From Candidatus Eisenbergiella merdavium (lineage in GTDB: Bacteria; Bacillota; Clostridia; Lachnospirales; Lachnospiraceae), in contig DWWS01000069.1 in NCBI GenBank assembly GCA_019119595.1, positions 84,325 to 148,324 on the forward strand: a stretch of DNA of 64,000 bases, given 5' to 3'. Each line of letters starts with the position of its first letter. Within the stretch, counting starts at the first letter, position 1. Of this stretch, positions 42,026-49,810 are shown one piece after another. The notes under the pieces were generated by a model. That model did not search any database. It was not told the DNA's origin and worked only from the letters and a program-made list of their open reading frames with translations. Both the position numbers and the translations under genes were made by a program.

Positions 42026-42959
42026 CCTCATTCCTCACGATCTCACGTATCACATACTGCGGCGCATTGTTCATGCAGATATACATTCTTCCCACATACT
42101 CTCCGATCAGGCCGAGCATCAGCATCAGCATTCCGCCGATGAACATGATCGCCGCCATCAGGGAACTGAAGCCCACGGGAACCAGCGGGTTCACCAGCTT
42201 TTTGATCACCGTGTACAGGCCGTACAGGAAGCCCGCCGCCGCGCATCCGACGCCCACCATGGTGGCGATGCGCAGAGGCTTTTCGCTGAAGGAGGTGAAG
42301 CCGTTGAACCAGAGGGAAAACAGCTTGCCAAGGGTATATCCCGATTCCCCCTCCCTGCGGTCGTGGTGCTCCACCGTCACATTTTTGATATTTTTCGTCG
42401 CCCGAAGCACCAGCCCGATCACGTAGGGGAAGGCGTTCTCATAGCGCAGCATCTCGTCCACGATAAAACGTTTTGCCGCAAAAAAGCTGGAAATATACAG
42501 ATCCTTCGGCTTGCCCAGCATGAAGCAGAGCATCCAGTCGTTGATCCGGCTTCCGAAATTGCGGAACGCGTTGTGATGCTTGTGCTCATACCTTGCATAC
42601 ACCACATCGCTTCCCTCCTCCAGCCCCCGGATCAGATCCGGGATGGAGGAGGCAGGCGTCTGCCCGTCGTCGTCCATGCACACAAGGAAATCGCCCCTCA
42701 TCTGCCGAAAGCCTGCCATCAGCGCCGCATGCTGCCCGAAATTCCGGGCAAGGCTCACGCCGGTGATCCAGGGCTTTGCCTCGCAGAGCCTGCGGATCGC
42801 CTCAAAGGTTCCGTCCGGCGAGCAGTCGTTCACCAGGATCAGCTCATACCGATAGCCCGCCTCTATTTTTTTCATTTCCCGCTCGATATCCTCCACCACG
42901 CCCGCGAGCATCGTCTCCGAACGGTAGCAGGGAATCACAATACTGATCAGTTTCTTCAT
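41982..42959 (-). CDS. GtrB/ArnC-like undecaprenyl-phosphate glycosyltransferase
   Basis: 325-aa GT2 enzyme with two C-terminal membrane helices (about 225-250 and 262-290). ISIVIPCYRSE, LVNDCSPDGT, LARNFGQHAALMAGF, CMDDDGQTP and the KPLRIATMVG helix start match GtrB, ArnC and DPM1 relatives. They load a sugar onto undecaprenyl phosphate; after flipping, the lipid-P-sugar is the donor for GT-C enzymes outside. GT-C-like proteins are encoded nearby (40028, 43670, 46857, 52704, 54542). A GtrA-type flippase is not seen. AAGGATT precedes the ATG. Overlaps the following gene by up to 50 bases. Confidence 0.9.
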   Translation of the reverse strand: MKKLISIVIPCYRSETMLAGVVEDIEREMKKIEAGYRYELILVNDCSPDGTFEAIRRLCEAKPWITGVSLARNFGQHAALMAGFRQMRGDFLVCMDDDGQTPASSIPDLIRGLEEGSDVVYARYEHKHHNAFRNFGSRINDWMLCFMLGKPKDLYISSFFAAKRFIVDEMLRYENAFPYVIGLVLRATKNIKNVTVEHHDRREGESGYTLGKLFSLWFNGFTSFSEKPLRIATMVGVGCAAAGFLYGLYTVIKKLVNPLVPVGFSSLMAAIMFIGGMLMLMLGLIGEYVGRMYICMNNAPQYVIREIVRNEDDGEERDAAGEKNR

Positions 42960-42981
42960 GTCTTTAATCCTTATATCACGA

Positions 42982-43515
42982 TTATTCGGGGAATAAAACC
43001 GCCATCAGGATCAGATCCCTCCAGCCGCCGTCCGCTCTCCTGATCTCATCCTTCAGAAGAGCCTCCCGCCGGAATCCGGCCCTTTCATAGCTTTTTACGG
43101 CGGCTGCATTGTCAGCGAACACCCGCAAGATCAGCTTATGAAGCTTCAGCACATCACGGGCATAGGCGATGGCCCCTTTTGCTGCAAGCGTGCCGTAGCC
43201 CTTTCCCGCCGCGTCCTCTTCCCCAATGAAAATGCCGTACTCGCCCTTTTGGTTGCTGCGGTCGATGTCACGGATATAGGCGCTTCCCACAGGCCTGTCT
43301 CCTTGGGTCTCGCAGAGGATGAACTGAACCACCTCCCCGGTCGCCACTCTTGTTTCCAGCCAGCTTAAGTGCCCCTGTCTGGTAAAGGGCCTCTGGTCGA
43401 TGAAATTTTTTCTCACCCGGTCGGAATTGCGCCACCGGATGATCCGGTCCGTATCCTCCAGCGTGATCGGCCGGAAATAAACCGGCCCCAGATCGATTCT
43501 TTCTTCCTGATTCAT
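42982..43515 (-). CDS. GNAT acetyltransferase, possible amino-sugar N-acetyltransferase
   Basis: 177-aa GNAT protein of the RimJ/RimL type. VYFRPITLEDTDRIIRWRN, a middle FILCETQGDRPVGSAYIRDID strand, the acetyl-CoA loop EDAAGKGYGTLAAKGAIAYA and LRVFADNAAAVKSYERAGF are complete. PseH and WecD, which acetylate 4-amino sugars, have this fold. The WecE-type aminotransferase gene lies nearby at 45624, so acetylation of a 4-amino-4,6-dideoxyhexose is plausible; capping of the PglE product is another option. The ATG at 43515 has GAGGAG in a leader like those of 28337 and 35056. Confidence 0.8.
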   Translation of the reverse strand: MNQEERIDLGPVYFRPITLEDTDRIIRWRNSDRVRKNFIDQRPFTRQGHLSWLETRVATGEVVQFILCETQGDRPVGSAYIRDIDRSNQKGEYGIFIGEEDAAGKGYGTLAAKGAIAYARDVLKLHKLILRVFADNAAAVKSYERAGFRREALLKDEIRRADGGWRDLILMAVLFPE

Positions 43516-43528
43516 AAAACTCCTCATT

Positions 43529-43662
43529 CCGGAGCGTGCGACGGGGCGAAGCGAAATCGCGAATGCGATTTCACTTCCGCCATAAAAGCGATTTGTGACG
43601 CTCCGGCACAAATTGCTGCAAAGCAAAGCTTTGCTGTGAAACAATAAGTCATCAGACTTATT
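43529..43662. repeat. Cluster of palindromes in a 154-base intergenic region
   Basis: CCGGAGCGT (43529-43537) pairs with ACGCTCCGG (43598-43606); inside, GAAATCGC (43553-43560) pairs with GCGATTTC (43565-43572). Further on are the perfect palindrome AGCAAAGCTTTGCT (43622-43635) and the hairpin AATAAGTC-ATCA-GACTTATT (43643-43662). It follows the membrane-protein gene and precedes the GNAT gene on the minus strand. Possible RNA-processing or partial-termination site. Confidence 0.75.
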
Positions 43663-43669
43663 TTTCTCA

Positions 43670-45634
43670 CTATTCTTCTCTGTCCAGCCGCCAGATGAAA
43701 AGACTTCTGCCTCCCGCGCTAATCTCCTCCTCCTGCACGAGCTTCCCGCTCACTCCGTGCTCCGCAAGGAGGGCGGACAGCCAGGAAAAGTCCGCGCCCG
43801 GCTCACCCACAAAGCGGACGTTCTCACCGGTAAGGATGGCCTGTCCCATGGTCTCATAGCCGAAGGCGGCCAGCTTCTTTTGGCTGTGCGGGCTCTTGCA
43901 CAGCCAGCCGCCAAGCAGATCGTAGTTTCCCGGACGGCTCTTTTCCGTGAACAGCTTCTCCGAAAACTCCACTGTGGACATCACATCCGCCAGATAGAGA
44001 AGCTCCGGCTCTTCCTCATATCGGGAAAGGGCCGCAAGGTTTACCTGGTTGACCTGCTGCCTGCGCGCATATTCCTGTCCAGTCCTGCGAACCTCCTGCG
44101 GAAGCAGGAGGAGACCCGCCGCAAGGAAAAGAAGGGAAACCGTGATCTCTGCGGCGCGTGCCGTTTTTTCCGAAAAAGGGGCCTTCCCCATAAAAGACAT
44201 ATTTTCCTCTAAAAGCGTTTCCTCTAAAGGCGTTTTGGGGAAACACGCCCTCCAGGTATCCAGAAGCAGCCAGGCCAGCAGGAGCAGCTCGCAGAGGTAG
44301 AGCGGATGGCTGATCCGCTCCGGCACCCGCTCCCGCAGGATCAGGTACAGCCACAGGCCGCTTCGCACCGCGCCGAACAGCAGAAGCTTCCAGAACACGC
44401 CGGTTCCGCGGATGCCGCGAGTGTCGGCTGTCCGACGGACACCCATATTCCGATTGCCCTTTTTCCGGTCGTTCGTCTCCGGAACGCCCGCCTTCCTTCC
44501 GCCATTCTGCGTCCGTCTGCGCATCCAGCCTGCAAAGGCCAGCGCCAGAAGCAGCGCTCCCAGCCCGCCCTCTAAAAGCAACCAGGGAAGCTGATCGTCC
44601 GGGACGATGGCCCGGTTGTTTTTCAGCCGCTGCGCATACAGCCACACCCCCTCGGAAAGGCTGTGTGCAAAGGTGCCGCGTGTTTCCTTTCCGTGGGCGG
44701 CGATCCGCTCCAGCACCTGGGCGTCGATGGCATCGTCCGCCCCGTAATTGTAATTGGAAAGCAGGGCGCACTGGGCTTCCGTCAGCCCAAGGGACTCGTA
44801 AAATTCCCGGTTCTCCTCCCAGGAGCGAAGAGCGGCGTCATAAAAGTCGTAAATTTCCGTCCTGGCGTCAAACAGCCCTTCAAATTCCCTCCAATCGGGG
44901 GCCGAGCAGGCCAGCCTGTCCGCGCCGAAGCAGAGGAAAACCCCTCCCAGGATCAGCCCGAACAGCCCGAGAAAGGAGGCTGCGTTCCTGCCCGTGAGAG
45001 CCGGGCGGCGTCCCGTCCATTTCCAGATGCCGCCCACGCCCGCAAGGGGCAGAAGCAGCAGGGCCATCTCACTGCGCAGGCAGAGGGCCAGCCAGAACAG
45101 AAGCGCGGCGGGCAGACCGCGCAGCCAGAAGGCCGCCGCCCCCTCTTCCTCCCTTTCCTCCAGGGTCAGAAAGGAAACAACAGCAGCCGCCGCCAGAAGC
45201 CCGGCTGTCACCGTATACTGAACGAACACCAGATGGTAGGTGAGGCAGGCCGCAAAAAGCAGCGTTTCCGCGGCGCCTGCCAGCAGCTTCACCGGCCCGT
45301 CAAACAGTCTCACGCTCCGCCGCAGGATCTGGAAAACGCTTCCCGCCTGGCAGAGCCAGAGGAAGAGGCCGAATACCGGAACGCCCGGAAGCAGCCGGTA
45401 AAGACCGGAAAGCAGGGCGGCGAGGGGCCAGAGGAGCTGAGCGGTCAGCGCCTCCGGCTCCCCCGTGTAGACGCCGGAAAGGATGTCGCGGATCAGCACA
45501 TCGTCGTTCAGGTCGAAATGATAATCCCAGGCCAGCCCCGTCCAGAGAAACAAAAGCAGGCACAGAAGCCCCGGAAGCAGCCAGTCCTCCCATTTTTTCC
45601 AAAAAGCCGTAAAAGCCCTGCTCTTACCGTCCAT
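43670..45634 (-). CDS. Polytopic membrane protein, probable GT-C-type
   Basis: 654-aa integral membrane protein with about 12 hydrophobic segments. It starts with a short basic cytoplasmic end and a first helix LLPGLLCLLLFLWTGLAW, followed by an outside loop HFDLNDDVLIRDILSG whose acidic pair (Asn-Asp-Asp) is in the GT-C position. A soluble region with SNYNYGADDAIDAQVL lies in the middle and a mixed alpha/beta domain (about 560-654) ends the protein. No signature fixes a family; sugar transfer from a lipid-P donor is a context-based guess. Its stop is followed by a palindrome-rich gap, and its start overlaps the WecE gene by 11 bases. Confidence 0.7.
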   Translation of the reverse strand: MDGKSRAFTAFWKKWEDWLLPGLLCLLLFLWTGLAWDYHFDLNDDVLIRDILSGVYTGEPEALTAQLLWPLAALLSGLYRLLPGVPVFGLFLWLCQAGSVFQILRRSVRLFDGPVKLLAGAAETLLFAACLTYHLVFVQYTVTAGLLAAAAVVSFLTLEEREEEGAAAFWLRGLPAALLFWLALCLRSEMALLLLPLAGVGGIWKWTGRRPALTGRNAASFLGLFGLILGGVFLCFGADRLACSAPDWREFEGLFDARTEIYDFYDAALRSWEENREFYESLGLTEAQCALLSNYNYGADDAIDAQVLERIAAHGKETRGTFAHSLSEGVWLYAQRLKNNRAIVPDDQLPWLLLEGGLGALLLALAFAGWMRRRTQNGGRKAGVPETNDRKKGNRNMGVRRTADTRGIRGTGVFWKLLLFGAVRSGLWLYLILRERVPERISHPLYLCELLLLAWLLLDTWRACFPKTPLEETLLEENMSFMGKAPFSEKTARAAEITVSLLFLAAGLLLLPQEVRRTGQEYARRQQVNQVNLAALSRYEEEPELLYLADVMSTVEFSEKLFTEKSRPGNYDLLGGWLCKSPHSQKKLAAFGYETMGQAILTGENVRFVGEPGADFSWLSALLAEHGVSGKLVQEEEISAGGRSLFIWRLDREE

Positions 45635-46754
45635 AGAATTTCCTTACCTGCTCCGCGATGTAGCTCACCTGATCCGCCTTCAGCCCGTAATAAAGGGGCA
45701 GACGCAGCAGGCGCTCGCTCTCCTTCGTGGTATAGCGGTCCTCCCCGTGGAAGCGGCCGAATTTCAGCCCGGCGGGGGCGGAATGCAATGGCACGTAATG
45801 GAATACCGACAGGATCTCTTTTTTCTTCAGGAAATCGATCAGCGCGGTCCGTTCCGCCATATCCTTCGTCTTGATATAGAACATGTGCCCGTTCTGCTTA
45901 CAGTGCTCCGGCACAAAGGGAAGCTCAATCAGCCCGGCCTGCTCCAGACTGGAAAGCTCCTGTCTGTATTGGTTCCATACCGAAAGGCGCGCCTGCGTGA
46001 TCTCATCCGCAAGCTCCAGCTGGGCGTAGAGATAAGCGGCGTTCAGCTCACTGGGCAGATAGCTGGAGCCGTAATTCTGCCAGCGGTATTTGTCCACCTG
46101 TCCCCGGAAATATTTGCTGCGGTCGGTTCCCTTTTCCCGGAAGATCTCCGCATTCTCGATATCCTTCTCATGGGCGATCAGGAGCGCGCCGCCCTCGCCG
46201 CAGCTCACATTTTTCGTCTCATGGAAGCTGAAGCAGCCGAAATCCCCGATGGTTCCCAGCGCCCTTCCTTTATATTCCGCCAGGATGCACTGGGCGGCAT
46301 CCTCCACCACGAACAGGCCGTGCTGCTTCGCGATATCCATGATCTCGTCCATCTCGCAGCCAACGCCGGCGTAATGCACCGGGACGATCCCCCGGGTTTT
46401 TTCCGTAATGGCGTCCTCGATCAGCTTCTCGTCCAGGTTCATGGTATCCGGACGGATATCCACGAATACCGGGATGGCTCCCCGCAGTACGAAGGCGTCC
46501 GCCGTGGACACGAAGGTATAGGATGGCATAATGACCTCATCCCCCGGCCCGACTTCCGTCAGGAGCGCCGCAAGCTCGGTGGCGTGGGTGCAGGAGGTGG
46601 TGAGCAGGCATTTTTTCGTGCCCGTGCGTTCCTCGATCCACTGGCTGCATTTTTTCGTAAATTCCCCGTCTCCGCAGATCTTCTGGTTTTCCACTGCCTG
46701 TCTGATATAATCCATCTCTTTTCCCGTAAAGGGAGGTACATTGAAGTTGATCAT
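45624..46754 (-). CDS. wecE: dTDP-4-amino-4,6-dideoxygalactose transaminase
   Basis: 376-aa PLP aminotransferase of the WecE/RffA type, which forms dTDP-Fuc4N from dTDP-4-keto-6-deoxyglucose. INFNVPPFTGKEMDYI, LTTSCTHATELAALL (cofactor site), MPSYTFVSTADAFVLRG, VEDAAQCILAEYKG, SFHETKNVSCGEGGALL with the PLP lysine and REKGTDRSKYFRGQVDKYRW are characteristic of this enzyme and separate it from the PglE-like protein at 33874. The dTDP-sugar precursor genes (rmlA, rmlB) are not in the window. With the GNAT protein at 42982 acting as WecD, the product would be dTDP-Fuc4NAc. GGAAGGAAAGG lies before the ATG. Confidence 0.92.
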   Translation of the reverse strand: MINFNVPPFTGKEMDYIRQAVENQKICGDGEFTKKCSQWIEERTGTKKCLLTTSCTHATELAALLTEVGPGDEVIMPSYTFVSTADAFVLRGAIPVFVDIRPDTMNLDEKLIEDAITEKTRGIVPVHYAGVGCEMDEIMDIAKQHGLFVVEDAAQCILAEYKGRALGTIGDFGCFSFHETKNVSCGEGGALLIAHEKDIENAEIFREKGTDRSKYFRGQVDKYRWQNYGSSYLPSELNAAYLYAQLELADEITQARLSVWNQYRQELSSLEQAGLIELPFVPEHCKQNGHMFYIKTKDMAERTALIDFLKKKEILSVFHYVPLHSAPAGLKFGRFHGEDRYTTKESERLLRLPLYYGLKADQVSYIAEQVRKFYGR

Positions 46755-46856
46755 AAGCCTTTCCTTCCTTTTCCTGTTCTGCCTGTTTCCGCCTGCGCCG
46801 GGACAAGCGCCGAACCATCCTGCTTCCGGCCGCCGGCTCCGGCCTGTACGGCCCGC

Positions 46857-48617
46857 TCAGCCGCCCGCTGCCTCTGACCGGCCCTCATACACCAGGTAGC
46901 CGCTGTTTTCATAAAGAAGCCCGTAGCCGCCCTCCTCCAGATAGCCCGTCAGGACTTCCCATTTTTCCGTCTGTGCCGGAAGCTCTCCGTTTTCCTTATA
47001 TACGATCACCGCCGGAAGCGTCCCGCCGGAGGCAAGCAGGCCCTTCAGCTCCTCCTCCATCTGCGCGGCCGGATAAGTATCCAGATCCGGCCAGCAGTGG
47101 GAAATGCCCGGCGGCATGTCCAGAATAAAATGGAGGCCGGGCGCGCTGCCGAAGGTGATGAGGGATGTCCCGGCAAGGGACTGCTCTTTGGCAAAGGCGG
47201 AAAGCCCCGACAGGCTCTCCGCGTTTTCCTTTCTGGTTCTCATACCTGTCAGTATATCACTGTTTTCCACTTTTGCATCCCTTTTTTCCCCGTAAATCCC
47301 GTCTCCGAAGGAAAAACAGGCGCGAAAGCCGATTCCCTGCACCGCCGTCATCACGAATACGGCCGTCACCAGGGCCGCGGCCGGGAAGGTGAGCACACGC
47401 CTGCGGTTCCGGGAAAGCAGCCGCCAGAACGTCCAGAGCGTGAAGGGCGCCGCAAGGAACAGATTGTTCAGGGCCGGCATGGTTCCGTTGTTGCTGCCGA
47501 TGGGCGTCACCAGGATGACGATCAGAATGATGCAGGCCAGCAGTCTCTCCCGCCGGAATGCCCGCTTATCCGCCATCACCAGCACACAGGCCGCCAGAGC
47601 CAGGTACAGAAGCAGCATGCCCCATTCGTAAATGCTCCGGTAGTTATAATAAGTAAAGGTGAACATCCCCCTGCCCCAGAACAGCCGGATCAGCACAGGG
47701 ATGCAGAGGCAGTAGACGATCCTGCCCGCCCGCTTCAGCCCTGCAGGCAGGAAGCCAAAAAAGATCCAGCCCGCCAGCAGGCACACCGCCAGCACCATCA
47801 CCCATTTCAGCGTCCCCGCATAGGCGGAAAGCACCGAGGTCACCATGGAAAGGGGCGAATAGCTCTCATCCGTGCCCGCATAGCCGGAAAGGCTTGAAAA
47901 CATGCCGAAATAGGCCGCCGGGCCGTACTGGATGCAGATGATGAGAAAAGCGGCGAGAAAACCCGCAAGGAACCCGGTCACGCACCAGAGCACGTTTTTC
48001 CATATCTCCGCATGAGAGGCCCGCGAAAGCTTCCCGTACCAGAACACCGCGAGGATGAGCGCCGCCTCCAGGATGTTGGGCGTGCGCACAGCCACATTCA
48101 GCCCAAGGCAGACCCCCGCCAGGATCAAAAGCTCCTTCCTCTCCCAGATCAGGCCGCGCATCAGAAGGATGCAGCCCGCAAGGAACAGAAAATAGGTCAG
48201 ATAATTATAGAGGATGGTGGAGGGGCACCAGCAGAAGCTGATGGCGATGACCTCCCCCGCGAAGGCCATCCAGGCCGGCATCTTCCCCCGCAGAAAAAAA
48301 TAGGAAAGCAGGGCCGCCGCGCTGATCAGAAGCCGGGTGTACAGGTTCATTCCCAAAAGCGTGCCGCCGAAGGGCAGCTTCATCAGAAGAAAGCCGACCA
48401 CATTCGCAAGCCAGGTGGCCACGGCCCAGCTTCCCGACAGCTCCGGGAAAAAACGGAAGTTGGTCAGGCTGTAGGTGGGATCGGACACATCGATGCCCTG
48501 GTTGGCCCCAAGCAAAGGATACAGGAACAGGATCACAGGGAACAGCCAGTCTGAAAAAAGACGGCCCAGGCTCTGTGTATTTTTGATCGCTAATCCTTTT
48601 TTTCTCATCCGTATCAA
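46857..48617 (-). CDS. Polytopic membrane protein of unknown family
   Basis: 586-aa integral membrane protein: a basic start, about 11 hydrophobic helices to residue 420, then a 160-residue outside domain. DVSDPTYSLTNFRFF in the first external loop, CPSTILYNYLTYFLFLAGCILL, and LGLNVAVRTPNILEAALIL recall bacterial GT-C glycosyltransferase-like proteins, and the Tyr/Asp/Gly-rich end resembles their periplasmic domains. No named family is claimed. It overlaps the acyltransferase gene by four bases (ATGA), so they are translated together. Alternative start: ATG at 48608. Confidence 0.7.
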   Translation of the reverse strand: MIRMRKKGLAIKNTQSLGRLFSDWLFPVILFLYPLLGANQGIDVSDPTYSLTNFRFFPELSGSWAVATWLANVVGFLLMKLPFGGTLLGMNLYTRLLISAAALLSYFFLRGKMPAWMAFAGEVIAISFCWCPSTILYNYLTYFLFLAGCILLMRGLIWERKELLILAGVCLGLNVAVRTPNILEAALILAVFWYGKLSRASHAEIWKNVLWCVTGFLAGFLAAFLIICIQYGPAAYFGMFSSLSGYAGTDESYSPLSMVTSVLSAYAGTLKWVMVLAVCLLAGWIFFGFLPAGLKRAGRIVYCLCIPVLIRLFWGRGMFTFTYYNYRSIYEWGMLLLYLALAACVLVMADKRAFRRERLLACIILIVILVTPIGSNNGTMPALNNLFLAAPFTLWTFWRLLSRNRRRVLTFPAAALVTAVFVMTAVQGIGFRACFSFGDGIYGEKRDAKVENSDILTGMRTRKENAESLSGLSAFAKEQSLAGTSLITFGSAPGLHFILDMPPGISHCWPDLDTYPAAQMEEELKGLLASGGTLPAVIVYKENGELPAQTEKWEVLTGYLEEGGYGLLYENSGYLVYEGRSEAAGG

Positions 48618-49750
48618 GCGCGTCCCTCCATCATCTCATCCATCCGTTCCAAAAACCGGTTCAGCCGCGCCCCCCAGCGAGCGCGCAGAATGATCCGGCC
48701 CGCCGCGGCGAACAGCCGCCCCCGCAGCAGGTCAACGCAGACCGCAAGAACGAAGATCAGAACCACGCTCTCCATCATCTGGATCAGATATCCCCAGAAA
48801 TGCTCCGAAACATCCCTCACGATCCACATGGCCCACCGGGCACTCACATCCGCGTGCTCGTGGATCAGGTACACGCCGAATACGGCCGGCGAGATCCGCC
48901 GCACCGCCTCCGCCGCGCCGCCCTCCGGAATCATAAGCCCCGCGAAAAAGGCAAACAGCCCCAGCGCTCCCGTCAGGCACAGCAGGAAATTGTAATGAAA
49001 GGGAACCGAGGCAAAATATTCCAGCGCTCCCGTCCCCGCGCACAGGTAAAGGCAGACCAGGGAAACGACGGCCACTCCCGCACAGGAGATCAGGTAAAGA
49101 GCCACGCCCCGTTTTTTCCCATACAGGAAGGTGCTGCCGTATTTTCTCAGATAGGCCGCGATCAGATAAAGGCAGCAGAACCATCCGAAATCATATCCGT
49201 AGCGGTCCGTGCCGAAGGGCAGGACGCTCAGGCTTTTTCCGAAGCAGAAGAATGCCAGCAGCGCCAGGATGGCCGCCTTCATCTGCCTGCGGGAAAGGGT
49301 CCGCACCGCCGCGTTCATCATGGGAGAAAAGAGGAGCATGACCACGTATGCGGTCACAAACCAGTAATGGCCGCTTTCCACAGGAAACAGACAGCGCCAC
49401 AGATGATAGGGGTTTACCGCCTCCTGCCAGGAAAGCTGCCCGAACAGGGCGAGGATGGGCGGAATGAGCAGGGTATAAAACAGGATCTGAAGCAGAAGCT
49501 TAAGAAGCCTTCGGAAGGAAAAGGACTTCTCCGACAGAAAATATCCGCTCAGAAGCACATAGACGTTCACCGCAACGATGCAGAGGGACTCCAGCAGAAC
49601 GCCGAAGATCTCCCGCTCCGCCGGAAAGCGCCCCTTTCCGGCCGCAGGCAGGGCTCCCGTCTGCGCGAGAAAGTGCATCACCACCACCATCAGCATGGCC
49701 AGAATGCGAAGCAGCTCAAAATTCGCCTGTCTCTTTGTGCCTGAAATCAT
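48614..49750 (-). CDS. Acyltransferase-3 family membrane protein
   Basis: 378-aa protein with about ten membrane helices, of the OafA/Acyltransferase_3 group that O-acylates exported sugars. KRQANFELLRILAMLMVVVMHFL is the family opening, with Arg and the catalytic-type His in the first helix. VYVLLSGYFL (helix-2 Ser-Gly-x-Phe/Tyr), HYWFVTAYVVMLLFSP and GVYLIHEHADV follow in the usual order. It lacks a C-terminal SGNH domain; the separate SGNH protein encoded at 10923 could be a partner but lies in the other cluster. AAAGGAAGGCGG precedes the start. Confidence 0.87.
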   Translation of the reverse strand: MISGTKRQANFELLRILAMLMVVVMHFLAQTGALPAAGKGRFPAEREIFGVLLESLCIVAVNVYVLLSGYFLSEKSFSFRRLLKLLLQILFYTLLIPPILALFGQLSWQEAVNPYHLWRCLFPVESGHYWFVTAYVVMLLFSPMMNAAVRTLSRRQMKAAILALLAFFCFGKSLSVLPFGTDRYGYDFGWFCCLYLIAAYLRKYGSTFLYGKKRGVALYLISCAGVAVVSLVCLYLCAGTGALEYFASVPFHYNFLLCLTGALGLFAFFAGLMIPEGGAAEAVRRISPAVFGVYLIHEHADVSARWAMWIVRDVSEHFWGYLIQMMESVVLIFVLAVCVDLLRGRLFAAAGRIILRARWGARLNRFLERMDEMMEGRA

Positions 49751-49810
49751 TCCGCCTTCCTTTCCGCCCTTTGCAGGGCTTTGCCTGTATGAGCCTTCCG
49801 CCCTTCGCCG

